DNA of 43,621 nucleotides, taken from Betaproteobacteria bacterium (GTDB lineage: Bacteria > Pseudomonadota > Gammaproteobacteria > Burkholderiales > SG8-39). A program made the position numbers and the translations under genes. Shown here piece after piece: positions 32,060-39,146 of the stretch. Position 1 is the stretch's first letter, and each line of letters begins with the position of its first letter. The notes below the pieces were generated by a model. It worked only from the letters and a program-made list of their open reading frames with translations. It made no database searches and was not told where the DNA came from. The stretch is from positions 1-43,621 of the forward strand of contig QYQC01000162.1 in NCBI GenBank assembly GCA_007280315.1. The letters are read 5' to 3'.

Positions 32060-32809
32060 ATGTCGGCGCAGCTGCAGAATAAGACCATCCTCATCACCGG
32101 CGCCGCCAAGCGGGTTGGCGCCGCGATCGCGCGCCGGCTGCACCAGGCCGGCGCCCGGCTGGCGCTGCACTACCGTTCATCGGAGCGTGAAGCGCACGTG
32201 CTGCAGGCCGAACTCAACCTGCAACGCGCCCAGTCGGTCATCCTGGTGAAGGCCGATTTGCTGGAAACCGCCGGCCTGGCAGAAATCGTGAAAACCTGCG
32301 TCGAGCACTTCGGTTCGCTCGACGCGCTGGTCAACAATGCCTCGGCATTTTACCCTACGCCGGTAGGGTCGATCGACGAGCGTAACTGGGACGAGCTCGT
32401 CGGCGCCAATCTGAAAGCGCCGCTTTTCCTGTGTCAGGCGGCGGCGCCGCAACTGCGCAAAAGCGGCGGCTGCATTGTCAACATCACCGACATCCATACT
32501 GAGCGGCCGCTGAAGAATTACGTGGTCTACAGCATCGCCAAGGCGGGCCTCGCCGGACTCACCCGCTCGCTCGCGCGCGAGCTGGCGCCGGAAGTGCGCG
32601 TGAACGCAGTTGCGCCGGGGCCGATCGCCTGGCCCGAGGACGGTTCGTTCGACGAAGTGACGCGCCAGCGGGTAATCTCGCACACGCTGTTGAAGCGCAT
32701 CGGCGAACCCGACGATATCGCCCGCGCGGTGTATTTCCTGCTCGCCGAGGCGCCCTACGTAACAGGGCAGATCATCGCGGTGGACGGCGGCAGAAGCGTG
32801 AGCATGTAG
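32060..32809 (+). CDS. Pteridine reductase (FolM/PTR1-like SDR)
   Basis: 249 residues. The cofactor motif is TGAAKRVGAAIARRL (TGxxxRxG, the arginine marking the pteridine-reductase branch), with NNASAF, and the catalytic YSIAK (YxxxK, about residue 155) after IVNITDIHTERPL. The C-terminal VRVNAVAPGPIAWPED...VTGQIIAVDGGRSVSM fits classical SDRs. Reduces dihydrobiopterin/dihydrofolate-type pterins with NADPH. The following 287-bp gap is not coding and holds three hairpins. Confidence 0.92.
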   Translation: MSAQLQNKTILITGAAKRVGAAIARRLHQAGARLALHYRSSEREAHVLQAELNLQRAQSVILVKADLLETAGLAEIVKTCVEHFGSLDALVNNASAFYPTPVGSIDERNWDELVGANLKAPLFLCQAAAPQLRKSGGCIVNITDIHTERPLKNYVVYSIAKAGLAGLTRSLARELAPEVRVNAVAPGPIAWPEDGSFDEVTRQRVISHTLLKRIGEPDDIARAVYFLLAEAPYVTGQIIAVDGGRSVSM

Positions 32810-32880
32810 ATGAACGCCCCTGTATACCGGATCTTTAACATTGTGGCATGCCAGCGGCGGACTTGCGCGCTGCGCGCGTC

Positions 32881-32929
32881 AACCGCGCTTTCTGTACGGA
32901 TAAGAAGCATCCGTACAGAAAGCGCGGTT
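32881..32929. repeat. Perfect 21-bp inverted repeat (hairpin 1)
   Basis: Arms 32881-32901 and 32909-32929 are exact reverse complements; the 7-base loop is AAGAAGC. The left arm starts AACCGCGCTTTCTG. Very stable as RNA or as a DNA cruciform. It starts 71 bases after the pteridine reductase stop and is the first of three hairpins before ttcA. No T-run follows it, so it is not a standard terminator. Confidence 0.9.
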
Positions 32930-32967
32930 ATGGTTAACAACAAGTACGGCGCGGGGTTTTCATACGA

Positions 32968-33018
32968 GATCGTCGATTGTGCGCGGATAAATTCTTCATC
33001 CGTGCACTATCGACGATC
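32968..33018. repeat. Near-perfect 21-bp inverted repeat (hairpin 2)
   Basis: Arms 32968-32988 and 32998-33018 pair at 19 of 21 positions, with one G-U wobble and one T-T mismatch; loop AAATTCTTC. Both this and hairpin 1 have CGGATAA at the left of the apex and CATCCG at the right, although the lower stems differ. Confidence 0.88.
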
Positions 33019-33019
33019 C

Positions 33020-33043
33020 GCGCGGACGGTTTTTCGTCCGCGC
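33020..33043. repeat. Short inverted repeat (hairpin 3)
   Basis: GCGCGGACG (33020-33028) pairs perfectly with CGTCCGCGC (33035-33043) around a GTTTTT loop. It follows hairpin 2 by a single base and ends 53 bases before the ttcA start. It is followed by AAAATAG, not by T residues. Confidence 0.85.
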
Positions 33044-33096
33044 AAAATAGCAGATCTGCAACGACGGGCGCGCGCTTCTAGTCGCGAGGTATAGAA

Positions 33097-33999
33097 ATGA
33101 ACGCACCCGATCACAAACAGCTGGAAAAGCAGCGCGTCGACGCGAACAAGCTGGAGAAACGCTTGTGCCGCCTCGCCGGGCAGGCGATCGCCGATTTCAA
33201 CATGATCGAAGCAGGCGATCGCGTCATGGTCTGCCTCTCCGGTGGCAAGGACAGCTATGGCCTGCTCGATGTGCTGCTCAAACTGCGCGCGCGCGCGCCG
33301 ATAGCATTCGACATCGTTGCGGTCAATCTCGATCAGAAGCATCCGGGCTATCCGGCGCAGGTACTGCCCGATTACCTGAAGTCGCTCGGCGTCGAGTTTC
33401 TGATCGCGGAGCAGGATACCTATTCGACGGTCAAGCGCCTGATTCCCGAGGGCAAGACCATGTGCTCGCTGTGCTCGCGCCTGCGCCGCGGTGTGCTCTA
33501 CCGTCTGGCGGGCGAACTCGGTGCGACCAGGATTGCGCTCGGCCACCACCGCGACGACATTCTCGAAACGTTTTTTCTGAACCTGTTTTTCGGCGGCAAG
33601 CTGAAGGCGATGCCGCCGAAACTCGCCTCGGATGACGGCAGGCATGTGGTCATTCGCCCGCTCGCCTATGTGAAGGAAAAGGATCTGGCGCGCTACGCCG
33701 AGGTGCGCGCCTTTCCCATCATTCCCTGCGATCTGTGCGGTTCGCAGGACCAGCTGCAAAGAAAACAGGTGAAGCAGCTGTTGCGGCAGTGGGAAAAAGA
33801 TTTCCCGGGGCGGGTCGAAACCATATTCAACAGCCTGCAGCGCATTGCGCCGTCGCATCTTCTGGACCGCAGTCAGTTTGATTTTTCCGCGTTGACTACG
33901 ACCGGGGTGGCTGCGGTGGATGGTGACAAAGCCTTTGATGCAGAAGACTTTTCATCGATATCTGTATCTCCTCTGGTAATCCGGACAGCGCACGACTAG
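33097..33999 (+). CDS. ttcA: tRNA 2-thiocytidine(32) synthetase
   Basis: Inserts sulphur at C32 of certain tRNAs, using ATP and a 4Fe-4S cluster. 300 residues (E. coli 311). The PP-loop is SGGKDS (48-53). The cysteine pairs are CSLC (C123, C126) and CDLC (C211, C214); three cysteines from these pairs hold the cluster in known TtcA. LGHHRDDILETFFLNLFFGGKLKAMPP is the family core. The N- and C-terminal tails are poorly conserved. Upstream lies the hairpin array; downstream, the HTH-aminotransferase gene follows after 54 bases. Confidence 0.96.
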   Translation: MNAPDHKQLEKQRVDANKLEKRLCRLAGQAIADFNMIEAGDRVMVCLSGGKDSYGLLDVLLKLRARAPIAFDIVAVNLDQKHPGYPAQVLPDYLKSLGVEFLIAEQDTYSTVKRLIPEGKTMCSLCSRLRRGVLYRLAGELGATRIALGHHRDDILETFFLNLFFGGKLKAMPPKLASDDGRHVVIRPLAYVKEKDLARYAEVRAFPIIPCDLCGSQDQLQRKQVKQLLRQWEKDFPGRVETIFNSLQRIAPSHLLDRSQFDFSALTTTGVAAVDGDKAFDAEDFSSISVSPLVIRTAHD

Positions 34000-34015
34000 C
34001 CAATCAATCAATTTC

Positions 34016-34042
34016 AGCATGTCAAACCTAGTTTGTCATGCT
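34016..34042. promoter_or_regulatory. Palindromic operator candidate before the HTH-aminotransferase gene
   Basis: AGCATGTCAAAC (34016-34027) and GTTTGTCATGCT (34031-34042) pair at 11 of 12 positions around the spacer CTA. Its right arm ends in the first base of the -10-like TAGAAT. A dyad of this size directly before a gene that starts with a Cro-like DNA-binding domain suggests autoregulation. Confidence 0.6.
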
Positions 34043-34047
34043 AGAAT
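34042..34047 (+). promoter_or_regulatory. Candidate -10 box (TAGAAT), possibly leaderless
   Basis: TAGAAT matches five of six consensus bases and ends six bases before the ATG at 34054. A transcript started at the usual distance would begin at or next to the A of the ATG. No good -35 is visible at 16-18 bases, so an activator or alternative sigma factor might be required. Confidence 0.4.
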
Positions 34048-34053
34048 TTCGGA

Positions 34054-35568
34054 ATGAATTGCGCTGAACGATTGGTATCTATTTTCGGCAGCCAGGCCGA
34101 AGTGGCCAGGCGTTTCCGCCTGGACCGCGCGGTCGTCAATCATTGGGTCAAATCCGGTTATGTTCCGGCGCGCTGGGCGATGGAGGTCGAGCACGCCACC
34201 GAGGGCAGGGTCGCGGCGATCGAAGTGCTCGATGAAGCCAACGCCAAGAAACCCGTCCGAGTCAAATCTCGTCCCGACGATCTGTTCGGGTCGCAACTTC
34301 CAGGGAGTGACGCCATGAGTGATTTTGCACCAGCCAAACGCATCAGTTCGTTTCATCCGCCGCAGCGCACGCTGATGGGGCCCGGGCCGTCCGAAATCAA
34401 CCCGCGCGTAATGGCGGCTATGGGCCTGCCCGCGATCGGCTACCTCGATCCGGTGTTCGTCGAGATGATGGAGGAACTGAAGTCGCTGCTGCGTTACGCC
34501 TATCAGACCAAAAACGCGCTCACGTTTCCCATTTCCGGCCCCGGATCGGTCGGCATGGAATACTGCTTCGTCAACCTGGTGACCCCCGGCGACAAGGTCG
34601 TGGTCTGCAGAAACGGTGTGTTCGGCGGGCGCATGATCGAAAACGTCGAGCGCGCCGGCGGCACCCCCGTAATTGTCGAGGATGCCTGGGGCGAGGCCAT
34701 CGACCCGCAGAAGCTGGAAGATGCGCTGAAGAAACATCCGGACGCACGCCTCGTGGCATTCGTCCACGCCGAGACTTCGACCGGGGTGCAGTCGGACGCG
34801 AAAACACTGGTCGAGATCGCGCACAAACACAAAGCGCTCGCCATAGTCGATGCCGTGACCTCGCTTGGTGGCACGCCGGTGCTGGTGGATGAATGGAAGG
34901 TCGACGCGATTTATTCGGCCAGCCAGAAATGCCTGTCGTGCACGCCGGGCCTGTCGCCGGTGTCGTTCAGCGACCGCGTGGTCGAACACGTCAAGGCGCG
35001 CAAGGACAAGATTCATTCCTGGTTCATGGATATGAACCTGCTCCTGGGCTATTGGGGCGAGACCACCCGCACCTACCATCACACGGCGCCGACCAACAGC
35101 CTGTATGCGCTGCACGAGGCATTGCTGATCCTGAAGGAAGAGGGCATCGAGAACGCCTGGGCCCGCCATATGCGCCATCACATTGCGCTCAAAGCCGGCG
35201 TCGAAGCGATGGGGTTGAAGTTTCTGGTGAAGGAAGAAGCGCAGCTGCCGCAGATGAACGCGGTGCTCATCCCAGAGGCGATCAAAGCGCGCGAGGCCGA
35301 GGTGCGCAAGACGCTGCTCACCGAATTCAACCTCGAGATCGGCGCAGGTCTCGGGCCCCTCGCAGGCAAGATCTGGCGCATCGGCCTGATGGGCTATTCG
35401 TGCAAGCCGGAGAACGTGATGCTATGCCTGTCGGCGCTCGGTTCCGTGCTCTCCGACATGGGCCTGCCGATCCACGTCGGCGATGCCGAAGCGGCGGCGC
35501 ACGGCGCCTACGCCGCGCTGCATTCCAAGGCGGCGCAGCAAAAGCAGCAGAAGAAGCGCGCCGCCTGA
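34054..35568 (+). CDS. YdaS/Cro-like HTH fused in frame to a class V aminotransferase
   Basis: 504 residues, open without a stop. Residues about 4-62 form a Cro/YdaS-type helix-turn-helix: LVSIFGSQAEVARRFRLDRA, then VVNHWVKSGYVPARWAMEVE and HATEGRVAAIEVLDEA. After a charged linker (66-87), residues 88-504 are an alanine/serine-glyoxylate aminotransferase-type PLP enzyme: LMGPGPSEINPRVMAAM, SGPGSVGMEYCF, VAFVHAETSTGV, AIVDAVTSLGGTPV and the PLP lysine K292 in SASQKCLSCTPG. An internal ATG at 34315 (residue 88) has AGGGAG eight bases upstream and would yield a normal 417-residue enzyme. The first ATG has no clear Shine-Dalgarno. Either two products are made, or an HTH gene has lost its stop; a sequencing fault cannot be excluded, but the long linker is open and in frame. 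Confidence 0.85.
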   Translation: MNCAERLVSIFGSQAEVARRFRLDRAVVNHWVKSGYVPARWAMEVEHATEGRVAAIEVLDEANAKKPVRVKSRPDDLFGSQLPGSDAMSDFAPAKRISSFHPPQRTLMGPGPSEINPRVMAAMGLPAIGYLDPVFVEMMEELKSLLRYAYQTKNALTFPISGPGSVGMEYCFVNLVTPGDKVVVCRNGVFGGRMIENVERAGGTPVIVEDAWGEAIDPQKLEDALKKHPDARLVAFVHAETSTGVQSDAKTLVEIAHKHKALAIVDAVTSLGGTPVLVDEWKVDAIYSASQKCLSCTPGLSPVSFSDRVVEHVKARKDKIHSWFMDMNLLLGYWGETTRTYHHTAPTNSLYALHEALLILKEEGIENAWARHMRHHIALKAGVEAMGLKFLVKEEAQLPQMNAVLIPEAIKAREAEVRKTLLTEFNLEIGAGLGPLAGKIWRIGLMGYSCKPENVMLCLSALGSVLSDMGLPIHVGDAEAAAHGAYAALHSKAAQQKQQKKRAA

Positions 35569-35598
35569 CGCGACGACGAAACGCCGGACCCGGCGCGC

Positions 35599-35650
35599 GC
35601 GTTGGCTACGCCAGCCGGGCGCGTGCGTTGGCTACGCCAGCCGGGCGCGT
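35599..35650. repeat. Tandem duplication of a 26-bp unit at a convergent gene end
   Basis: Two perfect copies, 35599-35624 and 35625-35650, each beginning GCGTTGGCTACGCCAGCC. The second copy contains the stop codon and last five codons of the nitronate monooxygenase gene; the first lies just beyond the stop. It is probably the product of a simple slippage duplication, between two convergent genes. Confidence 0.85.
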
Positions 35651-36591
35651 GCCGCCTGGTATTCGCTGCGCAGGCGCTCGACCAGTTCGGCGGTGCCGGG
35701 AATGTCCTCGATCTGCCCCACGCCCTGACCTGCGCTCCAGATGTCGCGCCAGGCCTTGCGATGGCTGCCTTCGCCCGAACCGAAATTCATCTTGTCCTTG
35801 TCCGGCGGCGGCAAATTGTCCGGGTCGAGGCCGGTCTGCAGTACGCTGTGTTTCAGGTAGTTGCCGTTGATGCCGGAAAAAAGCGCCGTATACACGATAT
35901 CGTTCGCAGCCGACTTGATGATCATCTGTTTGTAGTCCTCGCTCGCGTTCGCTTCCTTCACCGCGATGAAGCGCGTGCCCATGTATGCCAGATCGGCGCC
36001 CATTGCCTGCGCCGCAAGCACCGATGCGCCGCTGGAAATGGCACCGGCGAGTACGATGGTCTTGTCGAAAAACCTGCGCACTTCAGGCAGCAGCGCGAAC
36101 GGCGACAGCGTGCCCGCATGTCCGCCTGCGCCGGCGCACACCAGGATTAACCCGTCGACGCCGGCCTCGGCGGCTTTGCGCGCATGGCGCACATTGATCA
36201 CGTCGTGCAGCACAATGCCGCCGTAGCTGTGTGCGGCGGCGATGATTTCACCGGGTGGACGCAGGCTGGTGATGATAATCGGCACCTTGAATCGCACGCA
36301 GGTTTCCATGTCGTGCATCAGCCGGTCATTCGATGCGTGCACGATCTGGTTCACCGCGAACGGCGCCACTTTCTTCTGCGGGTGCGCCGACTTGTAAGCG
36401 GCGAGCTCGGTGGTAATGCGCTCCAGCCACACCGCCAGCTGTTCTTTCGGCCTGGCATTCAGCGCCGGGAAAGAACCGACGATGCCGGCCTTGCACTGGG
36501 CGATGACCAGATCCGGTGTGGAGACGATGAACATCGGCGACCCGATCACGGGGAGGGTCAGATTGCCTTCTAACATGGCAGGAACGGGCAT
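35632..36591 (-). CDS. Nitronate monooxygenase (2-nitropropane dioxygenase family)
   Basis: Oxidises alkyl nitronates such as propionate-3-nitronate using FMN. 319 residues of TIM-barrel fold. Pattern: LPVIGSPMFIVSTPDLVIAQCKAGIVGSFPALNAR at the N terminus, PFAVNQIVHASNDRLMHDM, VDGLILVCAGAGGHAGTLSPFALLPEVRRFFDKTIVLAGAISSGASVLAAQAMGADLAYMGTRFIA (FMN phosphate site) and a MNFGSGEGSHRKAWRDIWSAGQGVGQI tail. AAGGA lies upstream of the start. Divergent from the next gene. Confidence 0.92.
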   Translation of the reverse strand: MPVPAMLEGNLTLPVIGSPMFIVSTPDLVIAQCKAGIVGSFPALNARPKEQLAVWLERITTELAAYKSAHPQKKVAPFAVNQIVHASNDRLMHDMETCVRFKVPIIITSLRPPGEIIAAAHSYGGIVLHDVINVRHARKAAEAGVDGLILVCAGAGGHAGTLSPFALLPEVRRFFDKTIVLAGAISSGASVLAAQAMGADLAYMGTRFIAVKEANASEDYKQMIIKSAANDIVYTALFSGINGNYLKHSVLQTGLDPDNLPPPDKDKMNFGSGEGSHRKAWRDIWSAGQGVGQIEDIPGTAELVERLRSEYQAARARLA

Positions 36592-36801
36592 GATGCATCC
36601 TTTGATAGTTGCTGGAAATCAATGCGGAAGGGTGTATTTTGGCCCCGTCCCGCCGCGTCGGGCGCGGCAATTCCGATTGCGCCGCGACGGCTGATCACGC
36701 ATTATTGCGGATATAAACCAGGCTGCACAGGGGCCGGGCCCGCGATCCGGGCTCGCCTCGTCCCCGGCTTTTTTCTCCACCACAGAAAAAGGGGTCATTT
36801 C

Positions 36802-37878
36802 ATGAGTACCACCTACAGAATTCTGATCATGGGCGCTTCCTACGGTTCGCTCCTGGGAACCAAGCTCGCGCTCGCGGGACACTCGGTAAAGTTGGTATGC
36901 CTTCCGGCCGAGGCAAAGTTGATCAACGAGGAAGGTGCCATCGTGCGCCTGCCGGTGAAGGGCCGCGACGGGCTGGTCGAGGTCAATTCGAAAAAATTGC
37001 CCGGACAATTGTCCGCCGGCGGCACCACTGCCTTCAACCCGGCTGATTTCGATCTGGTTGCGCTCGCCATGCAGGAGCCGCAGTATCGTTCGCCGGGCGT
37101 GCGCGAGCTGCTCGACGCGGTGGCCATAGCACGGGTCCCGTGCATGTCGATCATGAACATGCCGCCGCTACCGTACCTGGCGCGCATTCCGGGCATCAAT
37201 GTCGCCGCGTGCAGGAGCTGTTACACCGACCCGGGCGTGTGGGACCGGTTCGATCCCAAATTGATGACCTTGTGCAGCCCGGACCCGCAGGCATTTCGCC
37301 CGCCGGACGACAAGGTGAATGTGCTTCAGGTCAGGCTGCCGACCAACTTCAAGTCGGCCCGCTTCGATGCCGATGCCCATACTGCGATTTTGCGCCGGCT
37401 GGAAGCGGATATCGAAGCCTCGCGCTTCGACGCGGGCGAGGGCAGGATAGAATTGCCGGTCAAGCTGAAGGTGCACGATTCGGTGTTCGTGCCGTTGGCG
37501 AAATGGAGCATGCTGCTGGCCGGCAACTACCGCTGCGTACAAAGGGACGGAATGATTCCAATCAAGGACGCCGTGCACCGCGACATCGAAGCATCGCGCG
37601 CGGTCTACAACTGGGTGGTGAAATTGTGCGTGTCCCTGGGCGCGGCGGAAAACGATCTGGTGCCGTTTGAAAAATACGCCGGCGCGGCAAAATCACTGGC
37701 GAGCCCGTCTTCCGCAGCGCGCGCGCTGGCCGCCGGCGCGCGCAATATCGAGCGGACAGACCGTCTGGTGCAAGCCATAGCGGCTCAAAAAGGCATGCGC
37801 TCCGACGTCGTCGATCGCACCGTCGCGCTGGTCGACGGCTGGCTGGAGGCGAATCGAAGCAAGGTGGCAGCGGCATAA
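36802..37878 (+). CDS. Ketopantoate reductase-like protein (PanE/ApbA N-terminal domain)
   Basis: 358 residues from the ATG at 36802, with AAGGGG 9-10 bases upstream; the frame stays open 180 bases further but that part is not protein-like. The N-terminal Rossmann segment is YRILIMGASYGSLLGTKLALAGHSVKLVC; the helical C-terminal half has KLKVHDSVFVPLAKWSMLLAGNYRCV. The catalytic Lys/Glu of true PanE cannot be placed with confidence, and the protein is about 50 residues longer than E. coli PanE (303), so it may act on another 2-oxo acid or opine-like substrate. Divergent from nitronate monooxygenase. Confidence 0.78.
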   Translation: MSTTYRILIMGASYGSLLGTKLALAGHSVKLVCLPAEAKLINEEGAIVRLPVKGRDGLVEVNSKKLPGQLSAGGTTAFNPADFDLVALAMQEPQYRSPGVRELLDAVAIARVPCMSIMNMPPLPYLARIPGINVAACRSCYTDPGVWDRFDPKLMTLCSPDPQAFRPPDDKVNVLQVRLPTNFKSARFDADAHTAILRRLEADIEASRFDAGEGRIELPVKLKVHDSVFVPLAKWSMLLAGNYRCVQRDGMIPIKDAVHRDIEASRAVYNWVVKLCVSLGAAENDLVPFEKYAGAAKSLASPSSAARALAAGARNIERTDRLVQAIAAQKGMRSDVVDRTVALVDGWLEANRSKVAAA

Positions 37879-37930
37879 GACTGTTGCGCGCCGTCTCCGC
37901 GCGTCCCGCGCGGGAGTTCCGCCGCGGCGC

Positions 37931-38581
37931 TCATTTTCTGCGCGGCGGCTTATGCAGGCACAGCTTCTGCGCTTCGCGCTCCAGCGGATCGCGCAGGCGC
38001 AGCAGCTTCACCTGCTTCCTCGCGATGAGCGGGTAGTGGCGTGCCGCGTCCAGCGCCCAGCCCAGGTCCCAGCAACTCTTCTTCTGCGTAACCCAGGTCG
38101 CCGGGTCGAGGCGGCGCAGGTCGAAAGCGGCCGAATAGCTGCGCAACGTCTTCTGCTGGCGCTTGTTGCAGTATTCGTGGAAATAAGACATCGCGAGTTC
38201 GCGCAGGCTGCGATACACCGGATCGCGCCAGCGCAGAATCGGATGGTTGGTCTTGGATATGGCGCCCCAGCAGCCATTGCGGCGGAACAACGCCACCACG
38301 TGGTCGCTGTCGCGTTCCGCCTTGAGATCCATCAGCAGCGGCGGCTCGCCATGCACCCACAGCGCGGCGGCTGCGATCACCGCGCCCTCGATGCACAGCG
38401 CCCGGCGCTGGCCCAGGGCTTCGCGAACCGACAGGCAGGTTTCGCCGCCGATTTCGAAATTCTGCGGAATCGCGTCGAGATACGCTTGTATCTTCTCCGG
38501 CGTTTTAAGACGCCTGAGGATCGCAAATTCGGCTTTGGTCAGCCCCAGGTCCTCGCGACCGGCGCTGCGCTTATTCTTCAT
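37931..38581 (-). CDS. Transglutaminase-like hypothetical protein
   Basis: 216 residues. FAILRRLKTPEKIQAYLDAIPQNFEIGGETCLSVREALGQRRALCIEGAVIAAAALWVHGEPPLLMDLKAERDSDHVVALFRRNGCWGAI resembles the papain/transglutaminase fold, with the probable nucleophile Cys in ALCIEGA and the His in SDHVVALF. The C-terminal half (SYFHEYCNKRQQKTLRSYS and later) is not recognised. Start ATG overlaps the stop of the TfoX-N gene (ATGA), suggesting coupling. Biological role unknown. Confidence 0.7.
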   Translation of the reverse strand: MKNKRSAGREDLGLTKAEFAILRRLKTPEKIQAYLDAIPQNFEIGGETCLSVREALGQRRALCIEGAVIAAAALWVHGEPPLLMDLKAERDSDHVVALFRRNGCWGAISKTNHPILRWRDPVYRSLRELAMSYFHEYCNKRQQKTLRSYSAAFDLRRLDPATWVTQKKSCWDLGWALDAARHYPLIARKQVKLLRLRDPLEREAQKLCLHKPPRRK

Positions 38582-39054
38582 TCTGTCCGTTTGCCGCGCT
38601 TGACCGGTTTTGCCGGCCTCGTGGTTTTCTTTCTTGCGGGCGTTCTGCCGCTGCGTTCCGCCGCCGGAGTCGGCTTTGTCGTTCGCGCGAGTTTCCGCGC
38701 CGCCTGCGCTTGTCCGGCAACCTGTTTCTTCGCGTTCGCGCGCAACGCCGCGGCGTAGGCGGTGCGCGCCCAGGGCAGCATCTGTTCGGGCGACTCCATC
38801 GCGTCCGCCGGCGCGCGGAAGAAATTTAGCGCGGCACGCTTGCCCTTGCGCACATAGCCGAACATTTCGCAGCCCGCCTGCTCGAATTCGATGCGGTTCA
38901 TCTCGTCCGCCTTCAGATACAGCATTTCCCCGGCCACGATGGCGAACATCAGGCCGTCGAGGTACACGCCGTAGCCGCCGAACATGCGGCGCGCCGCGAC
39001 CGTGCCGAACGGCCCGAACAACTCCATCACGTATTCGACGAATTCGTCCGACAT
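38578..39054 (-). CDS. TfoX N-terminal domain protein with basic tail
   Basis: 158 residues from the ATG at 39054. Residues 1-100 match TfoX-N: MSDEFVEYVMELFGPFGTVAARRMFGGYGVYLDGLMFAIVAGEMLYLKADEMNRIEFEQAG, then GYVRKGKRAALNFFRAP. A TfoX-C domain is absent; instead the last ~50 residues are a Lys/Arg/Ala/Pro tail (KLARTTKPTPAAERSGR), probably unstructured and nucleic-acid-binding. Classical TfoX controls competence in Haemophilus and Vibrio; stand-alone TfoX-N proteins are common and uncharacterised. Overlaps the transglutaminase-like gene by four bases. Confidence 0.88.
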   Translation of the reverse strand: MSDEFVEYVMELFGPFGTVAARRMFGGYGVYLDGLMFAIVAGEMLYLKADEMNRIEFEQAGCEMFGYVRKGKRAALNFFRAPADAMESPEQMLPWARTAYAAALRANAKKQVAGQAQAARKLARTTKPTPAAERSGRTPARKKTTRPAKPVKRGKRTE

Positions 39055-39146
39055 CGCTTTGCCTGTTGGAGAACTACCGTTTCCGATTGTAGGGCCTGGC
39101 GCCGCCCTGGCCAAGCGGCCTCTCGCGGCCTCTCGCTTGTGCACTA

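Noticed and set aside
32810..33094. 94-codon plus-strand frame before ttcA
   Set aside because: It runs straight through the three hairpins, so its translation merely reflects the palindromes; no family resemblance.
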